From Flavisolibacter ginsenosidimutans (GTDB taxonomy: Bacteria; Bacteroidota; Bacteroidia; Chitinophagales; Chitinophagaceae): 64,000 nucleotides of DNA. The notes beneath the pieces are model-generated. The model did no database searches, had not been told where the DNA came from, and worked only from the letters and a program-made list of their open reading frames with translations. Positions 31,710-39,937 of the stretch are shown piece by piece (the first letter of the stretch is position 1; each line of letters starts with the position of its first letter). Location: NCBI RefSeq assembly GCF_007970805.1, contig NZ_CP042433.1:744001-808000 (forward strand). The letters run 5' to 3'. Both the position numbers and the translations under genes were made by a program.

Positions 31710-34304
31710 TTATTTTTTGGCCTTTTTTGCTGCGGTCTTTTTTGTAGCTGCTTTCTTTGCCGGTGCTTTTTTGGCGGCGGCTTTTTTAGCAAAGGCGCCG
31801 GGCACCTGTTGCTCAATCATTTTTTTTACTTCGTCTAAAGATATTGTGGAGAGTTCCTCGGGTGCAAATTTTTCGCCGCCTTCTTTTCTACCCAGTTTCA
31901 ACATTTTTTTGCCGAATCGAATGAACGCTCCCCAACGACCGTTTTCGATGCTGATTTTTTCAGCCGGCCATTGTTGAATGTAACGGTTGGCTTCTTTGTC
32001 AAGTTTCTTTTCAACGAGTTCGTTGATGTCGCTTTGCGAGAGGTTGTCGAAGTTATAAGCTCGCGGCACGTTGATGTACAAATCGCCGTACTTGATAAAG
32101 GGTCCAAAACGCCCTTTACCTTTCGTTACCGGTTGTCCCTGGAACTGACCAATGGGCGCATCGGCCACCTGTTTTTGGTTGATTAATTCTACGGCACGTT
32201 CCAATTCAATTTCCAGCGGCTCTTCTCCTTTCGGGATTGAAACAAAACTATCGCCCCATTTCACATAGGGTCCGAAACGTCCCACGCCAATCGAAACTTC
32301 CTGTCCTTCAAATTCACCCAATGTTTTTGGTAATTGAAACAAAGCCAGCGCTTCGTCAAGCGAAATAGTTTCGATGCTTTGGTTCGCCTTCAGCTTAGCG
32401 TACCGCGGTTTGTCTTCATCGTCGGATGTTCCAATTTGCACCATCGGACCGTACCGGCCCATGCGGGCAATCAACGGTTTGCCGCTTTGCGGGTCTGTGC
32501 CCACTTCGCGTTCGCCGCTGATGCGTTGTGCCGTTTCGATAGTGTTCTCAACGTCCTTTTTAAAAGGGTTGTAGAAGTCGTCAATCATTTCGTTCCAGCG
32601 CATTTTGCCGTTTGCAACTTCGTCAAACTCGCCTTCAATTCGTGCTGTGAATTGATAGTCCATGATGTCGTCGAAATGCAACTTCAAAAAATCGGTAACC
32701 ACCAATCCCAAGTCGGTTGGAAAAAGTTTTGCTTTCTCTGCACCCGTATTTTCAGTTTCAACTTTTTTAGAGATTTTATCGTCGCTTAGCGTAAACACGT
32801 TGTAATTCCGTTGCATGCCTTCTTTGTCTCTGCGCTCAACGTAGCCTCTTTTTTGAATAGTGGAAATGGTTGGCGCATAAGTTGACGGGCGACCAATGCC
32901 CAACTCTTCCAATTTCTTCACCAACGATGCTTCCGTGTAGCGCGGCAACGGGCGGCTAAACCGTTCGATGGCTTTCATTTCTTTAAATGAGAGAATTTGA
33001 CCGGGGCGCAATGGAGGCAGAATAGCATCTTGTCCTGAACTTGCCGAAGGATCGCCATCACCTGCTTCTTCATCGTCCACATCTTCGCGGTAAACTTTTA
33101 AAAAGCCTTCGAACTTCAGCACTTCGCCTGAAGCTGTTAATTCGGCTTTGTTTGTTGATACTTCAATCTTGGCAATGGTTTTTTCTAATTCCGCATCGGC
33201 CATTTGCGAGGCCATGGTACGTTTCCAAATCAGTTCGTACAAACGCCTTGTTTCGGCATCGTCAATTGAGGTGGCCGCCATGTAAGTTGGGCGAATGGCT
33301 TCGTGCGCCTCTTGCGCCGAACTGCTTTTGGTTTTGTATTGCCGCGGCTTGGAGTATTTATCGCCGTATGACTTTGTGATAGCGCCCTGAATATCGTCCA
33401 TCGCCGTTTGGCTCAGGTTCACACTATCGGTACGCATGTAAGTGATCTTACCGCTTTCGTACAACTTCTGCGCAAGCTGCATTGTGCGGCTAACGCTGTA
33501 GCCAAGTTTGCGGCTTGCTTCCTGTTGCAGCGTGGAAGTAGTAAATGGGGCAGAAGGCGTGCGGCGTGTTGGTTTAACTTGAACGTCTTTTACTTTATAG
33601 TTGGCGCCGATGCACTCGTTCAAAAATTTTTCCGCGTCTTCGGCTCTTGAAAAGCGTGTACCCTCGGCCTTAAAACTTACCTGCCTGCTTGCCGCGTCGG
33701 GTGCCGTAAAAATGGCTTCCACGCGGTAAGAACTTTGTGCGGTGAAGGCATTGATCTCTCTTTCGCGTTCGGCTATTAAACGAACTGCCACGCTTTGTAC
33801 GCGGCCGGCACTCAGGTTATTTTTTACACTTACTTTTCGCCAAAGTACAGGACTTAACTCAAAGCCTACAATTCTATCCAAAACTCTGCGGGCTTGCTGT
33901 GCGTTTACAAGATTCATATCAACCGTTCGCGGCTGCTGCACAGCACGTTGAATGGCGGGTTTTGTGATCTCGTGAAAAACGATGCGCTTGGTTTTGTAGG
34001 GATCAAGGCCAAGCACCTCGCAGAGGTGCCAACTGATGGCTTCTCCCTCGCGGTCCTCGTCCGTTGCCAGCCATACTTCCTTACTCCTTTTGGCAATGCT
34101 CTTCAATTCACTCACCACTTTTTGCTTTTCATCGGGCACGATGTAGCGGGGCTTGTAATTGTTTTTTATGTCAATGCCCATGTCGTCTTTTTCCAGATCG
34201 CGGATGTGCCCAAAGCAACTCTTCACCTCGAAATCAGGACCCAGTATTTTTTCAATGGTCTTTGCTTTGGCAGGCGACTCAACTATCAGCAAATTCTTCG
34301 GCAT
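31710..34304 (-). CDS. topA: DNA topoisomerase I
   Basis: An 864-residue type IA topoisomerase that relaxes negative supercoils. Toprim: LLIVESPAKAKTIEKIL with the catalytic Glu, and TDEDREGEAISWHL with the metal-binding acidic pair. The active-site Tyr is in ITYMRTDSVNLS near residue 291. The C-terminal part has four zinc-free repeats (RYGPMVQIG, RFGPYVKWG, RFGPFIKYG, RWGAFIRFG) and ends in a Lys/Ala-rich tail. Residues 418-425 DPSASSGQ are an in-frame repeat insertion. ATG 34304 is chosen; earlier in-frame codons are not conserved. This is the main housekeeping topoisomerase. Confidence 0.97.
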   Translation of the reverse strand: MPKNLLIVESPAKAKTIEKILGPDFEVKSCFGHIRDLEKDDMGIDIKNNYKPRYIVPDEKQKVVSELKSIAKRSKEVWLATDEDREGEAISWHLCEVLGLDPYKTKRIVFHEITKPAIQRAVQQPRTVDMNLVNAQQARRVLDRIVGFELSPVLWRKVSVKNNLSAGRVQSVAVRLIAEREREINAFTAQSSYRVEAIFTAPDAASRQVSFKAEGTRFSRAEDAEKFLNECIGANYKVKDVQVKPTRRTPSAPFTTSTLQQEASRKLGYSVSRTMQLAQKLYESGKITYMRTDSVNLSQTAMDDIQGAITKSYGDKYSKPRQYKTKSSSAQEAHEAIRPTYMAATSIDDAETRRLYELIWKRTMASQMADAELEKTIAKIEVSTNKAELTASGEVLKFEGFLKVYREDVDDEEAGDGDPSASSGQDAILPPLRPGQILSFKEMKAIERFSRPLPRYTEASLVKKLEELGIGRPSTYAPTISTIQKRGYVERRDKEGMQRNYNVFTLSDDKISKKVETENTGAEKAKLFPTDLGLVVTDFLKLHFDDIMDYQFTARIEGEFDEVANGKMRWNEMIDDFYNPFKKDVENTIETAQRISGEREVGTDPQSGKPLIARMGRYGPMVQIGTSDDEDKPRYAKLKANQSIETISLDEALALFQLPKTLGEFEGQEVSIGVGRFGPYVKWGDSFVSIPKGEEPLEIELERAVELINQKQVADAPIGQFQGQPVTKGKGRFGPFIKYGDLYINVPRAYNFDNLSQSDINELVEKKLDKEANRYIQQWPAEKISIENGRWGAFIRFGKKMLKLGRKEGGEKFAPEELSTISLDEVKKMIEQQVPGAFAKKAAAKKAPAKKAATKKTAAKKAKK
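33031..33053. repeat. In-frame dispersed repeat inside topA
   Basis: tgtcctgaacttgccgaagg and 3 more bases correspond to the broadly distributed TCGGCAAGTTCAGGACAAG repeat; read on the topA strand it encodes DPSASSGQ (residues 418-425) in an acidic loop (EEAGDGDPSASSGQD). Related degenerate copies are at 11669-11694 and 51990-52013. Confidence 0.7.
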
Positions 34305-34818
34305 AATGCTTTTTTTCTGTCCGGGTTTTCTTTCCCCGAACATGCAAGTATAGTGCAAAGTGAGAAAATGAATAATGAGTGATTAAGAATGAGTGAACCG
34401 GTTTCTGATTCTTCTGCTATTTGTGGAATGCACCCGGTAAAAGGTAATCGTTGCGCTGAACGAAGAAGTAGAAGCCAGTTTTATGACTTTATTTTTATGA
34501 AACAGAGGCCAAGATCATGAGCATTCCTTGGGTCGCACTTTTCAGCGCCTTGTCCGCTATTTGTGTGAGCAGGGGATTTATAGGATGGCTGTGAGGCTCA
34601 GGATAAATAATCCCAAACACCTCGTAAATCTCATACGACCGGGTTCAGTTCTGTCCCGAACGCCGAAGTGTGCGACGCAACAGATGCTCAATAGAATCCC
34701 TTCTGCTGATTTCATAAAAAAAATGAATCAGAAAACATGATTGAGCTTTATTCGTATCGTTGCGAGGCAAGGACGGTGCGGCGGACGCTCCGTCCTTGGA
34801 GGGCGGGGAGGCTTAGTC
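34305..34818. other. 514-nt intergenic region carrying several repeat types
   Basis: No credible gene is seen. The region holds a heptad array at 34358-34420, a mosaic repeat at 34651-34735 (gaacgccgaag, tgtgcgacgcaac, gatgctcaatag), and a stem of 9 bp (34768-34776 with 34790-34798, caaggacgg / ccgtccttg) near the SGNH stop. The open frames here cover the repeats and lack protein-like composition. Confidence 0.6.
34358..34420. repeat. 7-nt degenerate array
   Basis: Heptads aagtgag, aaaatga, ataatga, gtgatta, agaatga, gtgaacc then ggtttct, gattctt, ctgctat switch orientation within a single run upstream of topA. Confidence 0.65.
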
Positions 34819-35499
34819 TTATTTCTTCACTGTTGCCTTCATTAACGCTACCATTTCTTTTGCCCATTTGCTGTATGTTTTTTCGGAAGGGTGTAGGCCA
34901 TCGGCAACCACGGCTGTGGCCTTGTCTTTCGCCTTGCGGGAGATGTCGGTAACGTCAACATACTGCACTTTAAATTGAATGGAGAGTGCTTTGTTCAACG
35001 TGTTGTAAGCATCAATTTCTTTGGCGATTTTTTCAGCGTCCATTCGTTGGCCGAAAGGCGTAACGCTGTAATCGGGGATAGACAAAACCAAAACGTGTTC
35101 GGGCTTTCCACCGGCCAGTGCAATGCCGCGTTTCAAAAGATGTTCAAACTGCTCTTTGTATTCAATAATGTCGCGGCCGCGGTATTGGTTGTTTACGCCA
35201 ATGAGCAGTGAAACAAAATCGTACTTCGGCAGAAAGCTGTAATCGTTCATGGCCGCTTCCAACTCGTCGGTTGTCCAGCCGGTTTTGGCAATGATTTCCG
35301 GCGCATAAAACGTAAAGCCAGCTTTGCGCAAAAGCCCTACGGTTTGATACGGAAAACTTCGTTGCAGTTCAAGGCCTTCGCCGATGGTGTAAGAATCACC
35401 GAGAGCAAGATAAGTGTATGCGTGGTGCATGGTGTCGGGTTTTTGTGCAAAATCGCAAAGCGCGGCGCACATAAATAAAAGTAAGGAAAGCGGCTTCAT
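34819..35499 (-). CDS. SGNH/GDSL-family hydrolase
   Basis: A 226-residue exported hydrolase: signal peptide (MKPLSLLLFMCAALCDFAQ), then the GDSL block I LALGDSYTIGEGL with nucleophile Ser36, block III GVNNQYRGRD, and the catalytic D-x-x-H as DGLHPS. SGNH enzymes cleave acyl or acetyl esters, acting on lipids, sugars or peptidoglycan. The start ATG overlaps the stop of the upstream alpha/beta hydrolase (ATGA), so the two hydrolases are translated together. An acyl-carrier lysophospholipase-like role is possible, but the substrate is not deducible. Confidence 0.88.
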   Translation of the reverse strand: MKPLSLLLFMCAALCDFAQKPDTMHHAYTYLALGDSYTIGEGLELQRSFPYQTVGLLRKAGFTFYAPEIIAKTGWTTDELEAAMNDYSFLPKYDFVSLLIGVNNQYRGRDIIEYKEQFEHLLKRGIALAGGKPEHVLVLSIPDYSVTPFGQRMDAEKIAKEIDAYNTLNKALSIQFKVQYVDVTDISRKAKDKATAVVADGLHPSEKTYSKWAKEMVALMKATVKK

Positions 35500-36338
35500 A
35501 AAAAATCAACAATCGTCTGAACCGTTTGTTTGTCGCGGTAAATTTTGCTGTGGCCCAAGCCCTCCGAAATAACAAAGCGAAAATTGGGATAGCCTTTGTC
35601 AACAATGGGTTGCACATCGGCAAGCGGCGTGATGTAATCGTTTTTGTCCTGCAAAAACAAAACCTGGGCTTTAATGGACGCTGCAGCGCGGGCCACTGAA
35701 TACCACGAAAGCGGTTTCCCGTTGGCTTCTACAACCAGGTTCTCAAATTCTTTTTGCGTGTTGGCATCCAGTTTTACAATGCGCACGAAATGTTTCATTG
35801 CCGTTGTGGACTCGGTGGCCGGTGCAATAAACACAGCTTTCCAGCTTTCGTTATGCGGCAGTTCTTCCAAGGCCAGGCCCAAGGCAAGACCGCCGAAAGA
35901 ATGCGTCAGAAAAGCCGTAACCGGACCGTACGTTTTTACAACGTGAAGGATTAGGTTTTTGTAGTCAACGGCGTTTATTTGCCGTCCACCGCTGAGACCG
36001 TGCCCCGGCGCATCAAAAGCTAAAATTTCATAGCCTTTTTTCAGGAGCGGTTGAATGTACGCATCGAAATTGAGCACACTCGATTCGAAGCCATGAAGGA
36101 TGAGTAATTTTTTTTCCGATGGATGATTGAAGCGAAAGCCTTGAATGGTTACGCCGTTAAAATTGAAGGAAAGCTTTTCTGCTTTTTTAAAGACGGGCGG
36201 CAATTCTTTCTTCACCCTCGATTGCGGCGTGGTAAAAAGCCGGAAGGCTTCTTCTGCGGCTTTCTTTTTTGACAAACGGCTTAACAATTTGAATCGTGTT
36301 TGAATGTAGTGCAAGGCCAATCGTTTGGTTAACTCCAT
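35496..36338 (-). CDS. Alpha/beta hydrolase
   Basis: A 280-residue alpha/beta hydrolase. The nucleophile elbow is THSFGG, the acid residue lies in LQDKNDYITP, and the catalytic His in EGLGHSKIY. The oxyanion region LILHGFESSVLNF is normal. An N-terminal helical lead (about residues 1-55, including KKAAEEAFRLFTTPQSRV) precedes the core. No signal peptide, so it is cytoplasmic. It is coupled to the SGNH hydrolase gene downstream. The reaction is unknown; hydrolysis of a small ester or amide is likely. Confidence 0.85.
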   Translation of the reverse strand: MELTKRLALHYIQTRFKLLSRLSKKKAAEEAFRLFTTPQSRVKKELPPVFKKAEKLSFNFNGVTIQGFRFNHPSEKKLLILHGFESSVLNFDAYIQPLLKKGYEILAFDAPGHGLSGGRQINAVDYKNLILHVVKTYGPVTAFLTHSFGGLALGLALEELPHNESWKAVFIAPATESTTAMKHFVRIVKLDANTQKEFENLVVEANGKPLSWYSVARAAASIKAQVLFLQDKNDYITPLADVQPIVDKGYPNFRFVISEGLGHSKIYRDKQTVQTIVDFL

Positions 36339-36356
36339 TTTTCTTGTTCGGGATTT

Positions 36357-36447
36357 GAGGTTCGAAGTTCGAGGTTTTGTTCTCCCGGCTGTAATCTTCC
36401 CCTAAAATTGCTTTCGGCTAACTTCGAACTTCAAACCACGAACCACA
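36357..36447. repeat. Inverted pair of 7-nt arrays
   Basis: Left arm gaggttc, gaagttc, gaggttt (36357-36377) and right arm aacttcg, aacttca, aaccacg, aaccaca (36420-36447) are degenerate reverse complements around a 42-nt spacer. The right arm's last base is the A of the DUF2520 start codon. Confidence 0.7.
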
Positions 36448-37205
36448 TGAACATCGTTATCATCGGCACGGGCAACACCGCAACGGTTCTCGGGAAAAAA
36501 TTAAAAAAAGCAGGCCATCATATTCTCCAGGTCTTTGGCCGCAACAGCAAAGAAGCAAGTGCATTGGCTTACGAATTGGGCACCGGGTCAACCAACTATT
36601 GGAACGTCGTGAACCGTAACGCAGACTTGTACATTCTCGCGGTTTCAGACATCGCGGTGGAAGAGGTTTTTCAAGAGTTGCAACTTCCCGACAAAACAAT
36701 CGTGCATACGGCGGCATCGGTTTCAAAAGAAGTGCTGAAAGGCGGCGCGGAGCATTACGGCGTTTTGTATCCTTTGCAAAGCTTGAAGAAAGACAGTGAT
36801 TACCTGCCGGAGATACCGGTTATCATTGACGCATCGGACAAGCAAACGCTTGCGATGCTGGATGTGCTGGCACACAGCATTTCCGACAGAGTGATAGAAG
36901 CAGGAGATGAGACACGGGTAAAGCTTCACCTGGCGGCAGTGATGGTGAATAATTTTACCAACCACCTGTATGCACTGGTGGAAAAATACTGCAAAGACGA
37001 AGGCCTTGATTTTTATTTGTTGCTGCCGCTGATAAAAGAAACGGCGGCGCGGTTGGATACGGTTTCACCGGCGAAATCGCAAACGGGCCCGGCGCTCCGC
37101 GGCGACGAAGCAACCATTGAAAAACATCTGTTGCTTCTGAAAAAATACCCACAGTTAGAAAAAATTTACGCACTGTTGTCGGAAAGCATTCAGCAATCAA
37201 AGTGA
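36447..37205 (+). CDS. Rossmann-fold/DUF2520 protein
   Basis: A 252-residue protein with an N-terminal NAD(P)-binding Rossmann fold (MNIVIIGTGNTATVLGKKL) and a C-terminal DUF2520 helical domain (ETRVKLHLAAVMVNNFTNHLYALVE and KSQTGPALRGDEATIEKHL). Such proteins resemble pyrroline-5-carboxylate reductase or ketopantoate reductase relatives; no reaction is established for this group. ATG 36447 is fixed by the conserved opening MNIVIIGTG. It begins the plus-strand block that includes the ferredoxin and KdsC, but 228 nt separate it from the ferredoxin. Confidence 0.88.
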   Translation: MNIVIIGTGNTATVLGKKLKKAGHHILQVFGRNSKEASALAYELGTGSTNYWNVVNRNADLYILAVSDIAVEEVFQELQLPDKTIVHTAASVSKEVLKGGAEHYGVLYPLQSLKKDSDYLPEIPVIIDASDKQTLAMLDVLAHSISDRVIEAGDETRVKLHLAAVMVNNFTNHLYALVEKYCKDEGLDFYLLLPLIKETAARLDTVSPAKSQTGPALRGDEATIEKHLLLLKKYPQLEKIYALLSESIQQSK

Positions 37206-37433
37206 TGATATGGTTTCAATTTCATTTTGCATTCAAAAGGTTTTTCGAACATTGGCGCGTCAACAACCTTATTTTTTTACTAGCTAAACAGTAACAGACC
37301 CTTTGACCTCATTGCCTTATTTCTAAATGGTAACCGCAACACGGTAATAAAGTTGGTTCTCACAAACAACATTTGCAATGAAGCTAATAAGGCCGAAGCC
37401 GGCGAGACGCAGAGCATAAAGTTTGTTTAATTC

Positions 37434-37751
37434 ATGTACACCATCATCGTTTCTTTCACAGACAAAAAATCACCGCTGCAATTGAAACGCATAGCCGCCG
37501 GACAAACCTTGCTTGAAGTTTTGCTTAACGACGATGTCAACATACGCCACGATTGCGGCGGTGTTTGTCATTGCACGACGTGCCATATTTATATTGAGAA
37601 GGGCGGGAATTTTCTTGAAGAACCTTCGAAAAGAGAAACTGATTTTTTGAAAAAGGTTGCGCAACGAAAACCCGAATCAAGATTGGCTTGTCAATGTTTG
37701 CTGCTGGCAGGAAAGGGAGAAATTACCGTGCGCCTGCCGGATGGAGAATAG
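37434..37751 (+). CDS. fdx: [2Fe-2S] ferredoxin (adrenodoxin/ISC type)
   Basis: A 105-residue electron carrier. Cluster ligands fit C41, C47, C50 (C-x5-C-x2-C) and C86 in RLACQC; a further C45 lies between. The protein resembles the ISC-type ferredoxin that donates electrons in Fe-S cluster assembly or P450 systems. No isc genes are adjacent, so its partners are unknown. It is preceded by a 13-codon basic mini-ORF and followed by a mosaic repeat before kdsC. Confidence 0.92.
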   Translation: MYTIIVSFTDKKSPLQLKRIAAGQTLLEVLLNDDVNIRHDCGGVCHCTTCHIYIEKGGNFLEEPSKRETDFLKKVAQRKPESRLACQCLLLAGKGEITVRLPDGE

Positions 37752-37752
37752 C

Positions 37753-37830
37753 GATCCGAACGCCGAAGAGTGCGACGCAAGTAAAGCTCTATGGATAGAC
37801 GAACTCCTGGTTCATAAAAAATTACCCAGC
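37753..37830. repeat. Mosaic intergenic repeat
   Basis: Contains gaacgccgaag, agtgcgacgcaa and ggttcataaaaaat, which also occur near 34651-34735 and (inverted in part) near 51045-51180. It lies between the ferredoxin and kdsC genes. Confidence 0.55.
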
Positions 37831-37883
37831 ACTTAAGGAAACTTCAATGAATGCGTTGTGAAAAACCGCCGCATATTTGCGCC

Positions 37884-38405
37884 ATGAACGTGTTGGAATA
37901 TTTCAAACCCATCAAGGCTTTTATGTTTGACGTGGACGGCGTGCTGACCGATGGCTCTGTGATATTGCTTGAAAACGGCCTGCAGGCAAGAACCATGAAC
38001 GTTAAAGACGGCCTGGCGCTGCAAATGGCGCTGAAGGCCGGTTACCGCGTCATCATTGTTTCAGGCGGTTCGTCGGAACCGGTTAGGGGACGGCTTCGGT
38101 ATTTGGGATTGGAAGACGTTCACCTCGGGTTAAAAGACAAGCTGAAATTTTTAGAACAGTTGAAAGAACAATACAGCCTGGACTGGAACGAAATTTTGTA
38201 CATGGGCGATGACCTGCCCGATCTTGCGGTATTGGAAAAAGTTGGCCTTTCCTGTTGCCCTGCCGACGCTGTGGCAGAAGTGAAAAGCATTGTCAAATAC
38301 ATTTCGCCGGTGGAAGGAGGAAAGGGTGCGGTGCGGGACGTGATTGAAAAAGTTTTAAAAGTTAACCATCACTGGCGGTATGTGCCAGAAATTACCTCGC
38401 GTTAA
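37884..38405 (+). CDS. kdsC: KDO 8-phosphate phosphatase (HAD family)
   Basis: A 173-residue HAD phosphatase. The nucleophile motif FDVDGVLTDG has D16 and D18; motif III includes LKDKLKFLEQLKEQ and motif IV GDDLPDLAVLEKVG. Lack of a cap domain and length of about 170 residues fit KdsC, which dephosphorylates KDO 8-phosphate after KdsA. ATG 37884 gives the family start; an upstream ATG at 37851 would add 11 residues. It is the first gene of a tight group (kdsC, UbiA, maf, with gaps of 9 and 3 nt). Confidence 0.92.
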   Translation: MNVLEYFKPIKAFMFDVDGVLTDGSVILLENGLQARTMNVKDGLALQMALKAGYRVIIVSGGSSEPVRGRLRYLGLEDVHLGLKDKLKFLEQLKEQYSLDWNEILYMGDDLPDLAVLEKVGLSCCPADAVAEVKSIVKYISPVEGGKGAVRDVIEKVLKVNHHWRYVPEITSR

Positions 38406-38414
38406 ACCGCCTGC

Positions 38415-39332
38415 ATGAATCTTCTTCTTCCGTTTTTGCGATTGATTCGCTGGCCCAATCTGGTTTTCATTGCGCTTACGCAGGCACTTTTTTATTTCTG
38501 CATTTATCTGCCACTTTATCATCAGCCGCAAACCGCAAAGGCCGTGCTGCTCATGCTGGCGTCGGTTTTTATTGCCGCAGCAGGCTATATCATAAACGAT
38601 TATTTCGATGTGAACATTGACCGGATAAACAAGCCGGAAAAAAACGTGGTTGACCGGGCCATTCACCGGCGCTGGGCCATCATCTGGCACCTTGTTTTAA
38701 GCCTTGCGGGCCTTGTGCTCACGGCTTGTGCGGTACGGCTGCATTATTGGTATTTGATTGTAGCAAACCTTGGCTGCGTGGCGCTGCTTTGGTTTTATTC
38801 GACTTCGTTTAAGCGGCAGTTGCTAGTGGGCAACCTGGTCATTTCACTCCTCACTGCATGGACCATCCTTGTTTTCTTTTTTGCTTTTTCAAATCCTTCC
38901 CACGCCTTTAATACGCCAGACCCGCTTTCGGTAAAATTTTTCCGGCTGGCTTTTCTGTACGCTGGATTTGCTTTTGTGATTTCGTTGGTTCGCGAAGCCA
39001 TTAAAGACATGGAAGACCTGGAAGGCGATGCCCGTTACGGATGCAAGACGCTGCCTGTAGTGGCCGGCATTCGCACCACAAAAACTTATACGGCGGTTTG
39101 GCTGGTTGTGCTCGTTGCCACGCTGACGGTGCTCCAATTTTACGTGTTGCAATTTGGCTGGTGGCCATCGGTGGTGTATGCTTTCTTGCGGGTAATTCTT
39201 CCGCTCTTGCTTACGCTGAAAAAGTTACGTAGTGCAACCAGCAAAGAAGATTATGCGGCCTTAAGCAAGCAAACAAAAAACATTATGCTGTCGGGCATTT
39301 TATCCATGATTTTCTTCGCGATTTATTTTTAA
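38415..39332 (+). CDS. UbiA-family prenyltransferase
   Basis: A 305-residue integral membrane protein with about eight to nine helices. The first aspartate motif is NDYFDVNIDRINKP, the second DMEDLEGDARYGCKT; both bind Mg-prenyl diphosphate. UbiA enzymes attach isoprenoid chains to aromatic or glycerol-phosphate acceptors. In Bacteroidota this branch is usually labelled geranylgeranylglycerol-phosphate geranylgeranyltransferase-like, but the acceptor has not been proven here. Position in the kdsC-UbiA-maf group is only loosely informative. It is not obviously MenA or CyoE. Confidence 0.85.
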   Translation: MNLLLPFLRLIRWPNLVFIALTQALFYFCIYLPLYHQPQTAKAVLLMLASVFIAAAGYIINDYFDVNIDRINKPEKNVVDRAIHRRWAIIWHLVLSLAGLVLTACAVRLHYWYLIVANLGCVALLWFYSTSFKRQLLVGNLVISLLTAWTILVFFFAFSNPSHAFNTPDPLSVKFFRLAFLYAGFAFVISLVREAIKDMEDLEGDARYGCKTLPVVAGIRTTKTYTAVWLVVLVATLTVLQFYVLQFGWWPSVVYAFLRVILPLLLTLKKLRSATSKEDYAALSKQTKNIMLSGILSMIFFAIYF

Positions 39333-39335
39333 GCT

Positions 39336-39890
39336 ATGGCAAGATATGTTTTGGCCTCGCAGTCGCCGCGACGAAAGCAATTGCTGGAATGGGCGGAGGT
39401 GGATTTTGAAATCATCGTTGAGCCGACGGATGAAAGCTATCCCGAAGGCCTTTCACCGGAAGAAGTAGCGGTTTACATTGCGGCGCAGAAAGCGCTTGCC
39501 GTTCGGGGCAAAAGCGGTAAAACCATCATCGCTGCCGATACAATTGTGGTGTTGGGAAACGAAATCATCGGCAAGCCGAAAGACCGGGACGACGCGGTTT
39601 CCATCCTCAAAAAATTAAGCGGGCAACATCACAAGGTCATCACAGGAGTTGTAATCAACAACGGCGAAAAGGAAGTTGGCTTCGCCGATGTTACCGATGT
39701 TGAATTTCATTTGCTGACCAACGAACAATTGGAGTTTTACGTGGACAAATACGAGCCTTACGACAAGGCCGGCGCTTACGCCATTCAGGAATGGATTGGC
39801 GTGGTGGGCATCAAGCGAATCAGCGGTGACTTTTACAACGTCATGGGCTTGCCCGTAAGCAGGGTAGTACAAGCATTGAAGGATTTTTGA
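39336..39890 (+). CDS. maf: Maf-family nucleotide pyrophosphatase
   Basis: A 184-residue protein with the Maf signature ASQSPRRKQLLEWAEVDF, the ADTIVVLGNEIIGKP block and DKAGAYAIQEWIGV. Maf proteins hydrolyse noncanonical nucleotides such as dTTP, UTP or m7GTP derivatives and affect septum formation or cell-division checkpoints. The start is 3 nt after the UbiA stop, indicating an operon. Substrate choice between YhdE (dTTP) and YceF (m7GTP) subfamilies cannot be decided here. Confidence 0.94.
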   Translation: MARYVLASQSPRRKQLLEWAEVDFEIIVEPTDESYPEGLSPEEVAVYIAAQKALAVRGKSGKTIIAADTIVVLGNEIIGKPKDRDDAVSILKKLSGQHHKVITGVVINNGEKEVGFADVTDVEFHLLTNEQLEFYVDKYEPYDKAGAYAIQEWIGVVGIKRISGDFYNVMGLPVSRVVQALKDF

Positions 39891-39914
39891 TAGCTGATTT
39901 CGGATTGCTGTTGC
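39887..39914. repeat. Possible short 7-nt array
   Basis: Heptads ttgatag, ctgattt, cggattg, ctgttgc overlap the maf stop. Weak on its own, but the same pattern recurs elsewhere. Confidence 0.4.
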
Positions 39915-39937
39915 CGTAGAATTTGCTACCTTGAAGC

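Noticed and set aside
34620..34670. A tRNA-like stretch (gggttcagttctgtcccgaa)
   Set aside because: It resembles a T-arm only by chance; acceptor and anticodon stems cannot be drawn, and the bases belong to the mosaic repeat.
34528..34740. A 70-codon frame in the topA-SGNH gap
   Set aside because: It runs across the mosaic repeat shared with other intergenic sites, so its open state is a property of the repeat.
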